Part shown: piece after piece, positions 43,947-51,874 of the stretch
How the letters are laid out: each line of letters begins with the position of its first letter
How positions within the stretch are numbered: position 1 is the stretch's first letter
Origin: Chryseobacterium candidae
Lineage (GTDB): Bacteria > Bacteroidota > Bacteroidia > Flavobacteriales > Weeksellaceae
Direction: 5' to 3'
DNA: 64,000 nt
Assembly: GCF_004916905.1 (NCBI RefSeq)
Contig: NZ_SDLV01000012.1
Span: 62,001-126,000, forward strand
Notes under the pieces: generated by a model
Seen by the model: the letters and a program-made list of their open reading frames with translations, nothing else
The model's database searches: none
What the model was told of the DNA's origin: nothing
Program-made: the position numbers and the translations under genes

Positions 43947-44849
43947 TTAGCCTTTCCCCATCACCTTACGGAATAAGCCTTTAATATGTTCTATTTCCGT
44001 TTGGTAATTGGTTTTCTTACGGCATCCGAAATACAGGGTGTTTTCCAGCTTCTTTTTGCCTTCCCAGATCAGTTGGACTTCACCGCTTTCGATATCTTTC
44101 CTGCAAAGAAAATCAGGAACAACGGCTAATCCTGTTCCTCCTTTCAGACAACGGATGATTGAGTTCATGTTGGGGACAATATAATTAGGACGGAAATTAG
44201 GCTTATGACCAAAATTCAATACCCAGAACTGGAAAAGATGTTCCATATCTCCGGTAGTTCCATACCATTTTTCGTTTTTCAGCCATTCTTCAATCTGCTC
44301 AGCGTCTTTTATTTTTAAAACTTTACTGAAAGCCGCTTTATCCACTTCTTTTCCCCCTACCAGAATGATCTGCTCTGAAGAGAATGCTTCATGTTCAATA
44401 TTGGGCGAAGACCCTTTTTTCGGTGTAATGATAAGATCCAGAATTCCTTTATCCAGCTGATCCAGCATTTCAGGATATTCTCCAAAACTGATAATGAGAT
44501 TAAAAGGCAGGGAAGAAACGTATTGCTCCAAAGTAGTCTGAAAAGTTTCAAAACACATCCCCACACTGATGGTTGGAGTGTGCTTCTCTGTAGATTTCTG
44601 GAAATTCTTCTCTACATCTTCCAGTTTGTTAATAGGCTCTGCAACAGCATTAAACAAAACTTTTCCGCGCTCTGTAGGAATCATTTTTCTGCCGGTTCTG
44701 TCGAAAAGTTTATAACCTACATAAGCTTCCAGTGAGCTTAAATGCAGGCTTACTCCCGGTTGTGAGATGAATAAAGCATCCGCAGCACCTGTCAATGTCC
44801 CGGTTTTATAGATCGCTTTAAAAGTACGATACCATTCCAAATTAACCAT
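43947..44849 (-). CDS. LysR family transcriptional regulator
   Basis: A 300-residue LysR regulator: N-terminal winged HTH (FKAIYKTGTLTGAADALFISQPGVSLHLSSLE split across the helices, about 9-40) and a type 2 periplasmic-binding-protein effector domain (about 90-295). LysR proteins bind T-N11-A sites and commonly control a divergent gene. Here the divergent unit is the quinone-reductase/monooxygenase/PfpI operon that starts at 45232, a likely target. The spacer between them (382 bases) is unusually long because it contains a gene remnant. The GNAT gene follows 10 bases downstream. Confidence 0.94.
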   Translation of the reverse strand: MVNLEWYRTFKAIYKTGTLTGAADALFISQPGVSLHLSSLEAYVGYKLFDRTGRKMIPTERGKVLFNAVAEPINKLEDVEKNFQKSTEKHTPTISVGMCFETFQTTLEQYVSSLPFNLIISFGEYPEMLDQLDKGILDLIITPKKGSSPNIEHEAFSSEQIILVGGKEVDKAAFSKVLKIKDAEQIEEWLKNEKWYGTTGDMEHLFQFWVLNFGHKPNFRPNYIVPNMNSIIRCLKGGTGLAVVPDFLCRKDIESGEVQLIWEGKKKLENTLYFGCRKKTNYQTEIEHIKGLFRKVMGKG

Positions 44850-44889
44850 GACTTTATTATTAATATTATAATACGAAATTACAAAATAA

Positions 44890-45120
44890 TTATAATTTTA
44901 ATATATTTTTATTCTTCAAAAATAATGCATAATAATCCGGAATACTGCTTTCCTTTATCTGGCGGGCTGTTTCATCAACTGAATAAGGCAGCTGTACAAT
45001 TTCCGGGGTTATTTTTTCTTCATCCAACGTCAGTATTAGATAGGAAGCCTGTCTGTTTTCTTCTTTAGAGCGTCCTACAGAGCCACAATTAACAGCCCAG
45101 GTATTATTTTCAAACGGTTT
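44890..45120 (-). pseudogene. Remnant of a metallophosphoesterase gene (C-terminal part only)
   Basis: Read on the minus strand from 45120, an open frame of 76 codons encodes a segment with NTWAVNCGSVGRSKEENRQ and ASYLILTLDEEKITPEIV, then a TAA at 44890-44892. This matches the C-terminal end of YfcE/MJ0936-like metallophosphoesterases, where GSVG follows the last metal-binding His. A stop codon in frame (complement of 45121-45123) stands immediately before it, and there is no start codon, so the metal-binding core is gone. Coding-like base use ends abruptly at 45120, suggesting a deletion junction. Confidence 0.6.
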
Positions 45121-45194
45121 TTAATTTAAAAATCTATAATTTAAATAATACTTTACTATAATTTATATTATTTTTATTATGCCGATATCCATTA

Positions 45195-45202
45195 TAACTT
45201 TG
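45195..45202 (+). promoter_or_regulatory. Probable -7 box (TAACTTTG) of the quinone-reductase operon
   Basis: TAACTTTG matches TAnnTTTG and precedes the ATG at 45232 by 29 bases. No -33 TTG; an activator such as the divergent LysR could compensate (inference). Confidence 0.5.
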
Positions 45203-45231
45203 CAGAGTAAAATTTAAACAATCATAAAAAA

Positions 45232-45849
45232 ATGAAAAAAGTACTAATCATCAACGGAGGACAGAATTTCGGACATTCCGGAGGAAAATATAATCAGACT
45301 ATTACAGACAATACATTAGCCGTTCTTAAAGAATTTGATAACGTAGAAGTAAAGATAACCAATGTAAGCGAAAACTACGACAAAAATGAAGAAGTGGAAA
45401 AATTTGTATGGGCAGATTACATTATTTACCACACTCCTATCTGGTGGTTTCAGCTTCCTAACGGATTGAAAAAATATATAGACGAAGTTTTCACAGCAGG
45501 CCATGCAAAAGGAATTTATATGAGCGACGGAAGAAATGCTGAGAATCCTGAAATCAACTACGGGACTGGAGGAATGCTTGGCGGAAGAAAATATATGCTG
45601 ACTACAAGCTGGAACGCTCCTGCAACAGCCTTTACTCTTCCCGGAGAATTTTTCAATGAAAAAAGTGTGGACGAAGGCCCGTTATTTGGTTTTCACAGAA
45701 TGAATGCCTTTGTATCATTAGAAAAAATGGAAAGCTTTCACTTTCATGATGTAGAGAAAAATGCTAATATAGAGCGTGATATGAAATTATACAGAGACCA
45801 TGTAAGAAATGTATTTGAAAAAGAATTAAAAACCGAGTTAGTATCATGA
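45232..45849 (+). CDS. mdaB: MdaB-like NAD(P)H:quinone oxidoreductase
   Basis: A 205-residue flavodoxin-fold FAD enzyme of the NQO1/MdaB type, which reduces quinones by two electrons and limits redox cycling. N-terminal INGGQNFGHSGGKYN, the TPIWWFQLPNGLKKYIDEVFTAG core and GTGGMLGGRKYMLTTSWNAP are characteristic. It is cytoplasmic. It is first of three tightly packed genes; the next gene (a quinol-monooxygenase-type protein) overlaps it by four bases (ATGA), a pairing that mirrors the E. coli mdaB-ygiN arrangement. The divergent LysR gene is its probable regulator. Confidence 0.93.
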   Translation: MKKVLIINGGQNFGHSGGKYNQTITDNTLAVLKEFDNVEVKITNVSENYDKNEEVEKFVWADYIIYHTPIWWFQLPNGLKKYIDEVFTAGHAKGIYMSDGRNAENPEINYGTGGMLGGRKYMLTTSWNAPATAFTLPGEFFNEKSVDEGPLFGFHRMNAFVSLEKMESFHFHDVEKNANIERDMKLYRDHVRNVFEKELKTELVS

Positions 45850-46133
45850 AAATTCACCTTACCGCAATAGTTAAATCCAAAGAAGAGCATCAGGCTGAAG
45901 TATTGGAAGTTCTTCAGAATATGGTAAAAGAGACAAGAAAAGAAGAAGCATGTGAACTTTACAGCCTGCATCAGGGAATTGAAGACAAAAACCAGTTTGT
46001 TTTCTACGAAATCTGGAAAAGCGAAGAAGGATTAGTTCAGCATAATCAGCAGCACTATATCCGGGCTTTCGGGGCTTTGGTGGATGAAAAGCTTCAGGAA
46101 AAACCACAGATTTATATCACCAATCTTATTTAA
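45846..46133 (+). CDS. Putative quinol monooxygenase (ABM domain)
   Basis: A 95-residue antibiotic-biosynthesis-monooxygenase (ferredoxin-like dimeric) protein of the YgiN type, proposed to oxidise quinols. Family segments KIHLTAIVKSKEEHQAEVLEVLQ at the N-terminus and CELYSLHQGIEDKNQFVFYEIWKSEE are present. Its ATG overlaps the quinone reductase TGA, so translation is coupled and the pair probably cycles quinone and quinol. Cytoplasmic. Confidence 0.9.
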   Translation: MKIHLTAIVKSKEEHQAEVLEVLQNMVKETRKEEACELYSLHQGIEDKNQFVFYEIWKSEEGLVQHNQQHYIRAFGALVDEKLQEKPQIYITNLI

Positions 46134-46135
46134 TA

Positions 46136-46888
46136 ATGAAAAAATTAGCATTTTTAATGCTTGCGGTCTTTACACTAGGATTCGCTCAGGCACAAACCAA
46201 AAAATCAAAGAATATGAAAAAGAAAATATTATTCGTTGTTACCAGTCATGATAAAAAAGGTAGTACCGGTGAAGACACAGGATATTATCTGGGTGAAGTT
46301 TCTCATCCCTGGGAAGTTCTTCACAAAGCAGGATACGAAATTGATTTTGTAAGCCCGAAAGGCGGAACTCCTCCGGTAGACGGCTTTGATCTGAAAGACC
46401 CCGTAAATAAAGAATTCTGGGAAAATAAAGAATACAAAAACAAGATTGATCATTCTATGAACCCATCTCAGATTAATCCAAAAGAATATTCAACGATATT
46501 TTATGCAGGAGGACACGGTGCTATGTGGGATTTTGCAGACAATAAGGAACTGGCAGATATAGCTTCCAGGATTTATGAAAACGGAGGAATTGTAGCCGGT
46601 GTATGCCATGGCCCTGCAGGTTTGGTGAATATCAAACTGAATAACGGGAAATATCTTGTAGACGGAAAGAAAATCAATGCTTTTACCAATGAAGAGGAAT
46701 CTGAAGTAAAACTAACCAATGTTGTTCCTTTCTTACTGGAAGATAAGCTCAAAGAAAGAGGAGCAAAGTTTGAAAAATCAGGACTTTGGCAGAATCATGT
46801 GGTAACAGATCAAAGAGTGATTACAGGACAGAATCCACAGTCTGCAAAAAGCGTTGGAGAAGCTATTCTGAAAGAATTAAAGAAATAA
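46136..46888 (+). CDS. Exported DJ-1/PfpI family protein
   Basis: A 250-residue DJ-1/PfpI protein with the nucleophile elbow AGVCHGPAG (Cys157) and conserved Glu54 in GYYLGEVSHPW, as in Hsp31/glyoxalase III-like members. Unlike its relative at 3323-4081, it starts with a clear signal peptide (MKKLAFLMLAVFTLGFAQAQ), so this copy is predicted to be periplasmic. An internal in-frame ATG (MKKKILFVVTSH, codon 27) would yield a cytoplasmic form. It lies two bases behind the quinol monooxygenase gene in the operon. Confidence 0.9.
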   Translation: MKKLAFLMLAVFTLGFAQAQTKKSKNMKKKILFVVTSHDKKGSTGEDTGYYLGEVSHPWEVLHKAGYEIDFVSPKGGTPPVDGFDLKDPVNKEFWENKEYKNKIDHSMNPSQINPKEYSTIFYAGGHGAMWDFADNKELADIASRIYENGGIVAGVCHGPAGLVNIKLNNGKYLVDGKKINAFTNEEESEVKLTNVVPFLLEDKLKERGAKFEKSGLWQNHVVTDQRVITGQNPQSAKSVGEAILKELKK

Positions 46889-46900
46889 CAGATACTTTTT

Positions 46901-47091
46901 AACCACAAAAAGCACAAAAGTTTTTAAATACTTAAGTTTTTTCAGAACCAGGCCTTATGCGTAATAAGTACACCTAAGTTTTGTGAAAATCTTTGATTTT
47001 CATCTTGTGTGAACTTTTCTGCGGTATCATTTTAAACTTACTTAAGTGAACTCAAGTGTTTTAAAATGAAACCTTTGTAACTTTTGTGGTT
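46901..47091. repeat. Intergenic inverted repeat element (about 190 bp)
   Basis: AACCACAAAA (46901-46910) is repeated inverted as TTTTGTGGTT (47082-47091), with further partial matching inward (ACAAA against TTTGT). Between them are copies of ACTTAAGT-type words. There is no open frame. The form (terminal inverted repeats, AT-rich, intergenic) fits a non-autonomous repeat; copies elsewhere in the genome are expected but unseen here. Confidence 0.6.
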
Positions 47092-47229
47092 TGGTAAAGT
47101 TTAAACAACTCTTATATCTGAGAAACGAAGAGACAATGTAATTCCGCTTTAAAAAATAAAAATCAACCTTAGAATTTATTTTAGAATTAATACCCAAACG
47201 GTGTTACACTCTCACTTTGCATCTTGCAT

Positions 47230-47264
47230 TAAAACGGCCTTTCAAAATTTGAAAGGCCGTTTTA
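47230..47264. terminator. Bidirectional terminator between convergent operons
   Basis: A 16-base perfect stem (AAAACGGCCTTTCAAA at 47231-47246 with its complement at 47248-47263), bounded by A/T residues on both sides. It lies between the PfpI operon and the AhpD-like gene. Confidence 0.85.
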
Positions 47265-47324
47265 AAATAAAGTAAACAACCTTAGATGAAGCAGTCTTCA
47301 TTGACTTCCATCTTCCAGACTTCA

Positions 47325-47768
47325 CTATTTTGCAATCGGAAGATGAGTACTTACTGCAATTCTGTTCCAGGCATTGATGGTAATGATCGCCATAATGATC
47401 TGAGCAATCTGGTTATCATCAAAGAATGACTTTGCTTTCTGATACGTTTCTTCAGTTAATCCTTTATCACTGATCAGCGTAATTTCTTCTGTCATTGCCA
47501 ATAGCACCTGCTCTTCTTCAGTGAAAAATTCTTTAGCTTCTGTCCATCCGTTCAGAATAAATATTCTTTGAGGATTTTCTCCGTATTTGATGGCATCTTT
47601 AGTGTGCATATCAAGGCAGAACGCACATTTATTGATCTGTGAAGCTCTGATTTTAATCAGCTCCTTCTGAATGTGTGTTAAAGAAATAGTTTGTAAATAC
47701 CCTTCCAATCCAAGCATTGCTTTATAGGCTGCGGAATCTACTGTTGCAATATTCAATCTTGCGCTCAT
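47325..47768 (-). CDS. AhpD-like carboxymuconolactone decarboxylase family protein
   Basis: Start placed at 47768 (MSARLNIATVDSAAY); an upstream in-frame ATG would overlap the DoxX gene. The 147-residue protein has the family core with a redox CxxC (NKCAFCLDMHTKDA) followed by His, as in AhpD-type alkylhydroperoxidases. It also resembles the YcbL/PA0269-like half. It would act in peroxide defence as a thiol reductant or peroxidase. It is the second gene of a pair with DoxX (8-base gap), beside a Crp-family gene. Confidence 0.9.
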   Translation of the reverse strand: MSARLNIATVDSAAYKAMLGLEGYLQTISLTHIQKELIKIRASQINKCAFCLDMHTKDAIKYGENPQRIFILNGWTEAKEFFTEEEQVLLAMTEEITLISDKGLTEETYQKAKSFFDDNQIAQIIMAIITINAWNRIAVSTHLPIAK

Positions 47769-47776
47769 AATATGTA

Positions 47777-48208
47777 TTATTTTTTGGTTAATTGATCTAT
47801 ACTTAAAGAATAATGTTGCTGTACTGCCAGTAAAAGTGCGGCAGCACTTCCCACCCATACAGAATAATTAAGTGAGGCCTTGGGTCCTGATGCAATAGTC
47901 ATGGATAGGGCAAAAATCAATAGCAGGATACAGCTTCCAAAGGCCGCAATTTTTGTTTTAAATCCCAAAATCAGCATCAAAGGAAAAAGGATTTCTAAGA
48001 AGGTAGCCGCATACGCTGAAAACGTACTTAAGGCTTCAGGAAGGAAAAAAGTAAGCTGTCTTGCATATTCTTTAAAACGCTCCATATTTCCCCATGATGA
48101 ATTTTCTTTGCTCCACCAGCCGAATCGGTCTGCCACTGCAGAAAGCATGGTAACGGCAAGAGCCAGTCTTAAAAAAAGTTGTGGAAATTGATTTTTTTGA
48201 TCTGTCAT
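47777..48208 (-). CDS. DoxX family membrane protein
   Basis: A 143-residue protein with four membrane helices (LFLRLALAVTMLSAVADRFGWW, the FSAYAATFLEILFPLMLILGF region, IAAFGSCILLLIFALSM and a last helix VGSAAALLLAVQQ), typical of DoxX, which is found with redox and oxidative-stress genes. The AhpD-like gene follows by 8 bases, so the pair is an operon. The Crp-like gene on the same strand lies 63 bases upstream and may control it. Confidence 0.85.
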   Translation of the reverse strand: MTDQKNQFPQLFLRLALAVTMLSAVADRFGWWSKENSSWGNMERFKEYARQLTFFLPEALSTFSAYAATFLEILFPLMLILGFKTKIAAFGSCILLLIFALSMTIASGPKASLNYSVWVGSAAALLLAVQQHYSLSIDQLTKK

Positions 48209-48271
48209 TGCATTAGCTTTTAATCACATGACAAATTTCCGGCTTCTGATCCGTAAAAAACTTAAACTGGT

Positions 48272-48844
48272 TTAAGATCGTAATTTTGCTCTGATTTCAC
48301 TCAGATATTCCGGAGTAAGATTCAAAAAGGAAGCTATAAGATATTGAGGGATTCTTTGAATAAACCAAGGATATAATGTACTGAAATGCATAAAAAGCTC
48401 TTCTCTGGACATTTCATACAAATACCGGATTCTGCGTTCTGAAGCGGCATACGCCCTTTGGTAGATCATCCTGAAATAGCGCTCCATTACGGGATGTTTT
48501 TTCAACAATTCTTCCTGACGCTCAAGATCAATCACCAGAATAGAAGAATGCTCTACCGCCTGTATTGAAAAGTCCGTTGATATCTGTCTTTCGTAGGCAA
48601 ATGTATCCGTCATCCACCAGTTTTCAATAGCGAATTCCGTAGTTTGTTCTACCCCTTTTTCATTAATAAAAAATTTTCTCAGACATCCTTTCACCACAAA
48701 ATACATCGTCCGGCAGATTTCTCCTTCCAGCACCAGATTTTGTTTCTTTTTCACATCCATTACCTTAAAAAAGGATGCAATAGAAATATACTCCTCGTCA
48801 GTTACAGTAATGAATTTATTTAAATGTGATTTGAATGAGTCCAT
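48272..48844 (-). CDS. Crp/Fnr family transcriptional regulator
   Basis: A 190-residue Crp/Fnr protein: a cyclic-nucleotide-binding-like barrel (about 20-125, with VLEGEICRTMYFVVKGCLRKFF) and a C-terminal helical DNA-binding part ending LNLTPEYLSEIRAKLRS. The barrel lacks the canonical RxxR/S phosphate cassette, so cAMP binding is doubtful. In Bacteroidota, such proteins often pair with AhpD or DoxX-type genes, which lie immediately downstream. The DUF1304 gene is divergent from it. Confidence 0.9.
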   Translation of the reverse strand: MDSFKSHLNKFITVTDEEYISIASFFKVMDVKKKQNLVLEGEICRTMYFVVKGCLRKFFINEKGVEQTTEFAIENWWMTDTFAYERQISTDFSIQAVEHSSILVIDLERQEELLKKHPVMERYFRMIYQRAYAASERRIRYLYEMSREELFMHFSTLYPWFIQRIPQYLIASFLNLTPEYLSEIRAKLRS

Positions 48845-48909
48845 CTTACAAATTAATACTCAAACTTAACTTTATTTTTTTAGTTTTACAATGAGAAAAA
48901 TATTGAATC

Positions 48910-49275
48910 ATGGAAATTGTTGCTAAAATTCTGATCGCTGTTGTTGCACTGGAACATCTTTATATCCTTTGGATGGAAATGTTTGCATGGGAAACCAAAG
49001 GAAAGGAAGTTTTTAAAGCAGCCCTGCCTGCAGAAATGTTTAAACCTACCAAAGGACTTGCTGCCAATCAGGGACTTTACAATGGCTTTTTGGCAGCCGG
49101 ATTAATCTGGTCATTTTTGATTAAAGATCCGCAATGGCAGGCAAATATAGCTCTATTCTTTTTAGGGTGTGTAGTCGTAGCCGGAATCTATGGCGCAATT
49201 TCTGCTGCTAGAAAAATATTTTTCGTTCAGGCTTTACCTGCTATTCTTGCCATTATTGCTGTTTTACTGAAATAA
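48910..49275 (+). CDS. DUF1304 family membrane protein
   Basis: A 121-residue protein with four hydrophobic segments and the DUF1304 signature (HLYILWMEMFAWETKGK near residues 17-34 and the GLAANQGLYNGFLAAG segment). It is a small integral membrane protein of unknown function. It is divergent from the Crp-type regulator across 65 bases and is probably part of its regulon (inference). Confidence 0.9.
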   Translation: MEIVAKILIAVVALEHLYILWMEMFAWETKGKEVFKAALPAEMFKPTKGLAANQGLYNGFLAAGLIWSFLIKDPQWQANIALFFLGCVVVAGIYGAISAARKIFFVQALPAILAIIAVLLK

Positions 49276-49793
49276 TTTACCGGATCCTACCGGCAATATT
49301 AATCTTCTCTTGACTTTAGTTATAAGAGAAAAATTACTGTGAATTTCAATCTGTGAATATTATTGAAATTCAATTAGTTACATCTGTAAAAATCCATTTA
49401 ATATAAAATCCGTAAATTTGCACCGTCATAAAAAATTGATATACAGTTTTTTGATGCTGGCAAGCATTTTGATCAAATGTAGCCATTCAAGTTGTTCAGT
49501 ACACATATCTGTAATTACCTCATCAGTAATTTAATTGTAGAATCTATGTAAAAGATAAGCTTCTTTTTACATAATGCACTCTTTTTCTAGAGTATAATCT
49601 ATTGACATATTTAAAATAAACATAAGTCCATCAGGTCTTTATGGTATTATTTTTTTTGTTAAAGCTTTTTATCACTAAAAGCTCAGCAAATTATTTTATC
49701 CTATTCTCAACAGCAGAACAACGAAAGCTAAATGTATATAATGAATTGGTGTACAATTTTTTATATCAAATTATTAATTGAAAAATTCTGAAT
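49276..49793 (+). promoter_or_regulatory. Long leader/regulatory region of the glycine betaine transporter operon
   Basis: 518 bases without a credible gene. A -7 box TAAATTTG (49413-49420) would start transcription near 49427, giving about 365 untranslated bases before the ATP-binding protein gene. Within the leader are several hairpins: ATGCT-GGCA-AGCAT (49454-49467), CATTT-TGATC-AAATG just after, and ATGTAAAAG (49546-49554) with CTTTTTACAT (49563-49572). No known riboswitch was recognised. It may sense osmotic or another signal, or hold a second promoter. Confidence 0.45.
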
Positions 49794-51044
49794 ATGGAAA
49801 AAAATAAAAACACTCGAAAAGTAAAACTTAAAGTGGAAGACCTGACGATCATCTTTGGTAAAAACAAAGAAAAAGCACAGGAACTTCTGGATAAAGGTTT
49901 TTCCAAAAAAGAAATTCTTGAAAAAACGGGCTGCACCATAGGAATCAACAAAGCCAGTTTTGAAATTTATGAAGGAGAATTTTTTGTCATTATGGGGTTG
50001 TCAGGAAGCGGGAAATCTACCTTATTACGCTGTCTTAACAGGCTGAATGAACCCACTTCAGGAAAAGTATTCATCAATGATGATGACATTACCAGTAAAA
50101 ACAACAAGGAACTGCTGGAAGTAAGAAGAACGGAAATGAGTATGGTATTTCAGAAATTCGGATTACTTCCTCATCATACTATTTTAGATAATGCTGGTTT
50201 CGGTTTGGAAATCAGAGGGGAAGACAAAGCTTCCCGTGACCAAAAAGCACAGAAAGCATTGGATATTGTAGGTTTAAACGGATTTGAAAATCAGTATCCT
50301 TCCCAGCTTTCAGGAGGAATGCAGCAGAGAGTGGGATTGGCAAGAGCTTTGGCTAACGATCCTGAAGTCTTACTGATGGATGAAGCTTTCTCCGCACTCG
50401 ATCCATTAATAAAATCTGAAATGCAGGATCAAATGCTTGAACTGCAGAATACATTACAAAAAACCATTGTTTTTATTACCCACGATTTGGACGAAGCCAT
50501 TAAAATCGGAGACCGTATCGTCATCATGAAAGATGGGGTGATAGAACAAATAGGAACGGCCGAAGATATTTTAACCAATCCTGCCAGCGACTATGTAAAA
50601 GCATTCGTAGAGAAAGTAGACCGTAAAACGATTATCACCGCAAGATCTTTAATGTTCGACAAAGCTACGGTGGTACGTTTCAGAAAAGATGGTCCTGAAG
50701 GTGCTTTAAGAAAGATGAGAGCTACAGGCCTGGAAAATTTGCCTGTAGTAGATTTTCAGAATAAATTTCTTGGTTTTGTAACCCTTAATGATGTGGTACG
50801 CATTGCCAAAAAGAAAGAACCTACGGTAGAATCAATTATCAACAGTAATGTTCCTTCAGTGTATCCCGAAGTGACGGTAGAAGAAATGCTGCCGTTGATT
50901 TCCGGAAGTAAATCAGCCATTGCGGTAATTGATGAAGACAATAAATTTTTAGGTCTTGTTACCCAGTTATCACTTGTCATAGAAGCCACCAAGTTTAATG
51001 AAGAAGAGATCATAGAATTAAAAGAAATCGCAAACAACCAATAA
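49794..51044 (+). CDS. Glycine betaine/proline betaine ABC importer, ATP-binding protein
   Basis: A 416-residue ATPase of the OpuAA/ProV type, energising uptake of compatible solutes. Walker A GLSGSGKST, signature LSGGMQQRVGLARAL, Walker B VLLMDEAFSALD and the H-loop HDLDEA are intact. Two CBS domains (about 280-410) at the C-terminus are the osmotic/ionic-strength sensors of this family. The N-terminal FGKNKEKAQELLDKG motif is typical. It is first in a three-gene operon with gaps of one base each. Confidence 0.96.
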   Translation: MEKNKNTRKVKLKVEDLTIIFGKNKEKAQELLDKGFSKKEILEKTGCTIGINKASFEIYEGEFFVIMGLSGSGKSTLLRCLNRLNEPTSGKVFINDDDITSKNNKELLEVRRTEMSMVFQKFGLLPHHTILDNAGFGLEIRGEDKASRDQKAQKALDIVGLNGFENQYPSQLSGGMQQRVGLARALANDPEVLLMDEAFSALDPLIKSEMQDQMLELQNTLQKTIVFITHDLDEAIKIGDRIVIMKDGVIEQIGTAEDILTNPASDYVKAFVEKVDRKTIITARSLMFDKATVVRFRKDGPEGALRKMRATGLENLPVVDFQNKFLGFVTLNDVVRIAKKKEPTVESIINSNVPSVYPEVTVEEMLPLISGSKSAIAVIDEDNKFLGLVTQLSLVIEATKFNEEEIIELKEIANNQ

Positions 51045-51045
51045 G

Positions 51046-51873
51046 ATGAATAAAACTATAGATATAGGCCAATATGTAGAAACTGCAATCAATTGGCTCA
51101 CAGAAAACGGAAAGCCTGTATTTGATGTCATAAAACATCTGGGAAACTCTTCCATTATGGGAATTGAATGGGTTTTAACAAACACTCCTTTTTATGTAAT
51201 CATTCTCTTTTTTACCCTTTTGGCATTATGGAAAGCCGGAAAAGGAATCGCTGTGGTAACCGCAGCCGGACTGAGTTTAATATTTCTTATGGGACTATGG
51301 AAAGAAACTATGGAAACGCTGGCGCTTATCTTTGTGTCCACCATTACCGCTCTTATCCTTTCTATCCCTTTGGGAATTTTAGCTGCGAAAAGCAAAATAG
51401 CAGACAAAATCATTCGTCCTTTGCTGGATTTGATGCAGACTATGCCCGCATTTGTCTACCTGATTCCGGCTGTACTGTTTTTCAGTATCGGTAAAGTACC
51501 GGGTGCTTTTGCAACCATCATTTTTGCCATGCCACCAGCAGTTCGATTAACAACATTGGGAATTGAAGCCGTTCCGAAAGACATTGTAGAAGCGGCAAGG
51601 GCTTTCGGTGCTACCAACCGCCAGATCCTGTTCAAAGTTGAACTTCCTTTAGCGATGAAAACGATTTTAACGGGAATCAATCAAACCATACTGCTATCCT
51701 TATCCATGGTGGTTATTGCAGGAATGATTGCAGCAGGCGGTTTGGGAGAGAAAGTACTGGAAGGAATTAATAATCTGGATATCGGATTAGGATTTGAAAG
51801 TGGTTTATCCGTAGTGATTTTGGCCATTATCCTGGACCGTATTACCCAGGGATTTGTAAAGAAAAAGCAATAA
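51046..51873 (+). CDS. Glycine betaine ABC importer, permease
   Basis: A 275-residue ProW/OpuAB-type permease: about six membrane helices, the family segment LLDLMQTMPAFVYLIPAV and the coupling loop EAARAFGATNRQILFKVELPLAMKTI, followed by LSLSMVVIAGMIAAGGLG. It forms the inner-membrane channel together with the ATPase. It starts two bases after the ATPase stop, in the same operon. Confidence 0.95.
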   Translation: MNKTIDIGQYVETAINWLTENGKPVFDVIKHLGNSSIMGIEWVLTNTPFYVIILFFTLLALWKAGKGIAVVTAAGLSLIFLMGLWKETMETLALIFVSTITALILSIPLGILAAKSKIADKIIRPLLDLMQTMPAFVYLIPAVLFFSIGKVPGAFATIIFAMPPAVRLTTLGIEAVPKDIVEAARAFGATNRQILFKVELPLAMKTILTGINQTILLSLSMVVIAGMIAAGGLGEKVLEGINNLDIGLGFESGLSVVILAIILDRITQGFVKKKQ

Positions 51874-51874
51874 G

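Noticed and set aside
49426..49506. Small minus-strand open frame (26 residues, starting MCTEQLEWLHLIKML)
   Set aside because: It lies inside the betaine operon leader. No promoter or family is recognisable, and its codons also form the hairpins of the leader.
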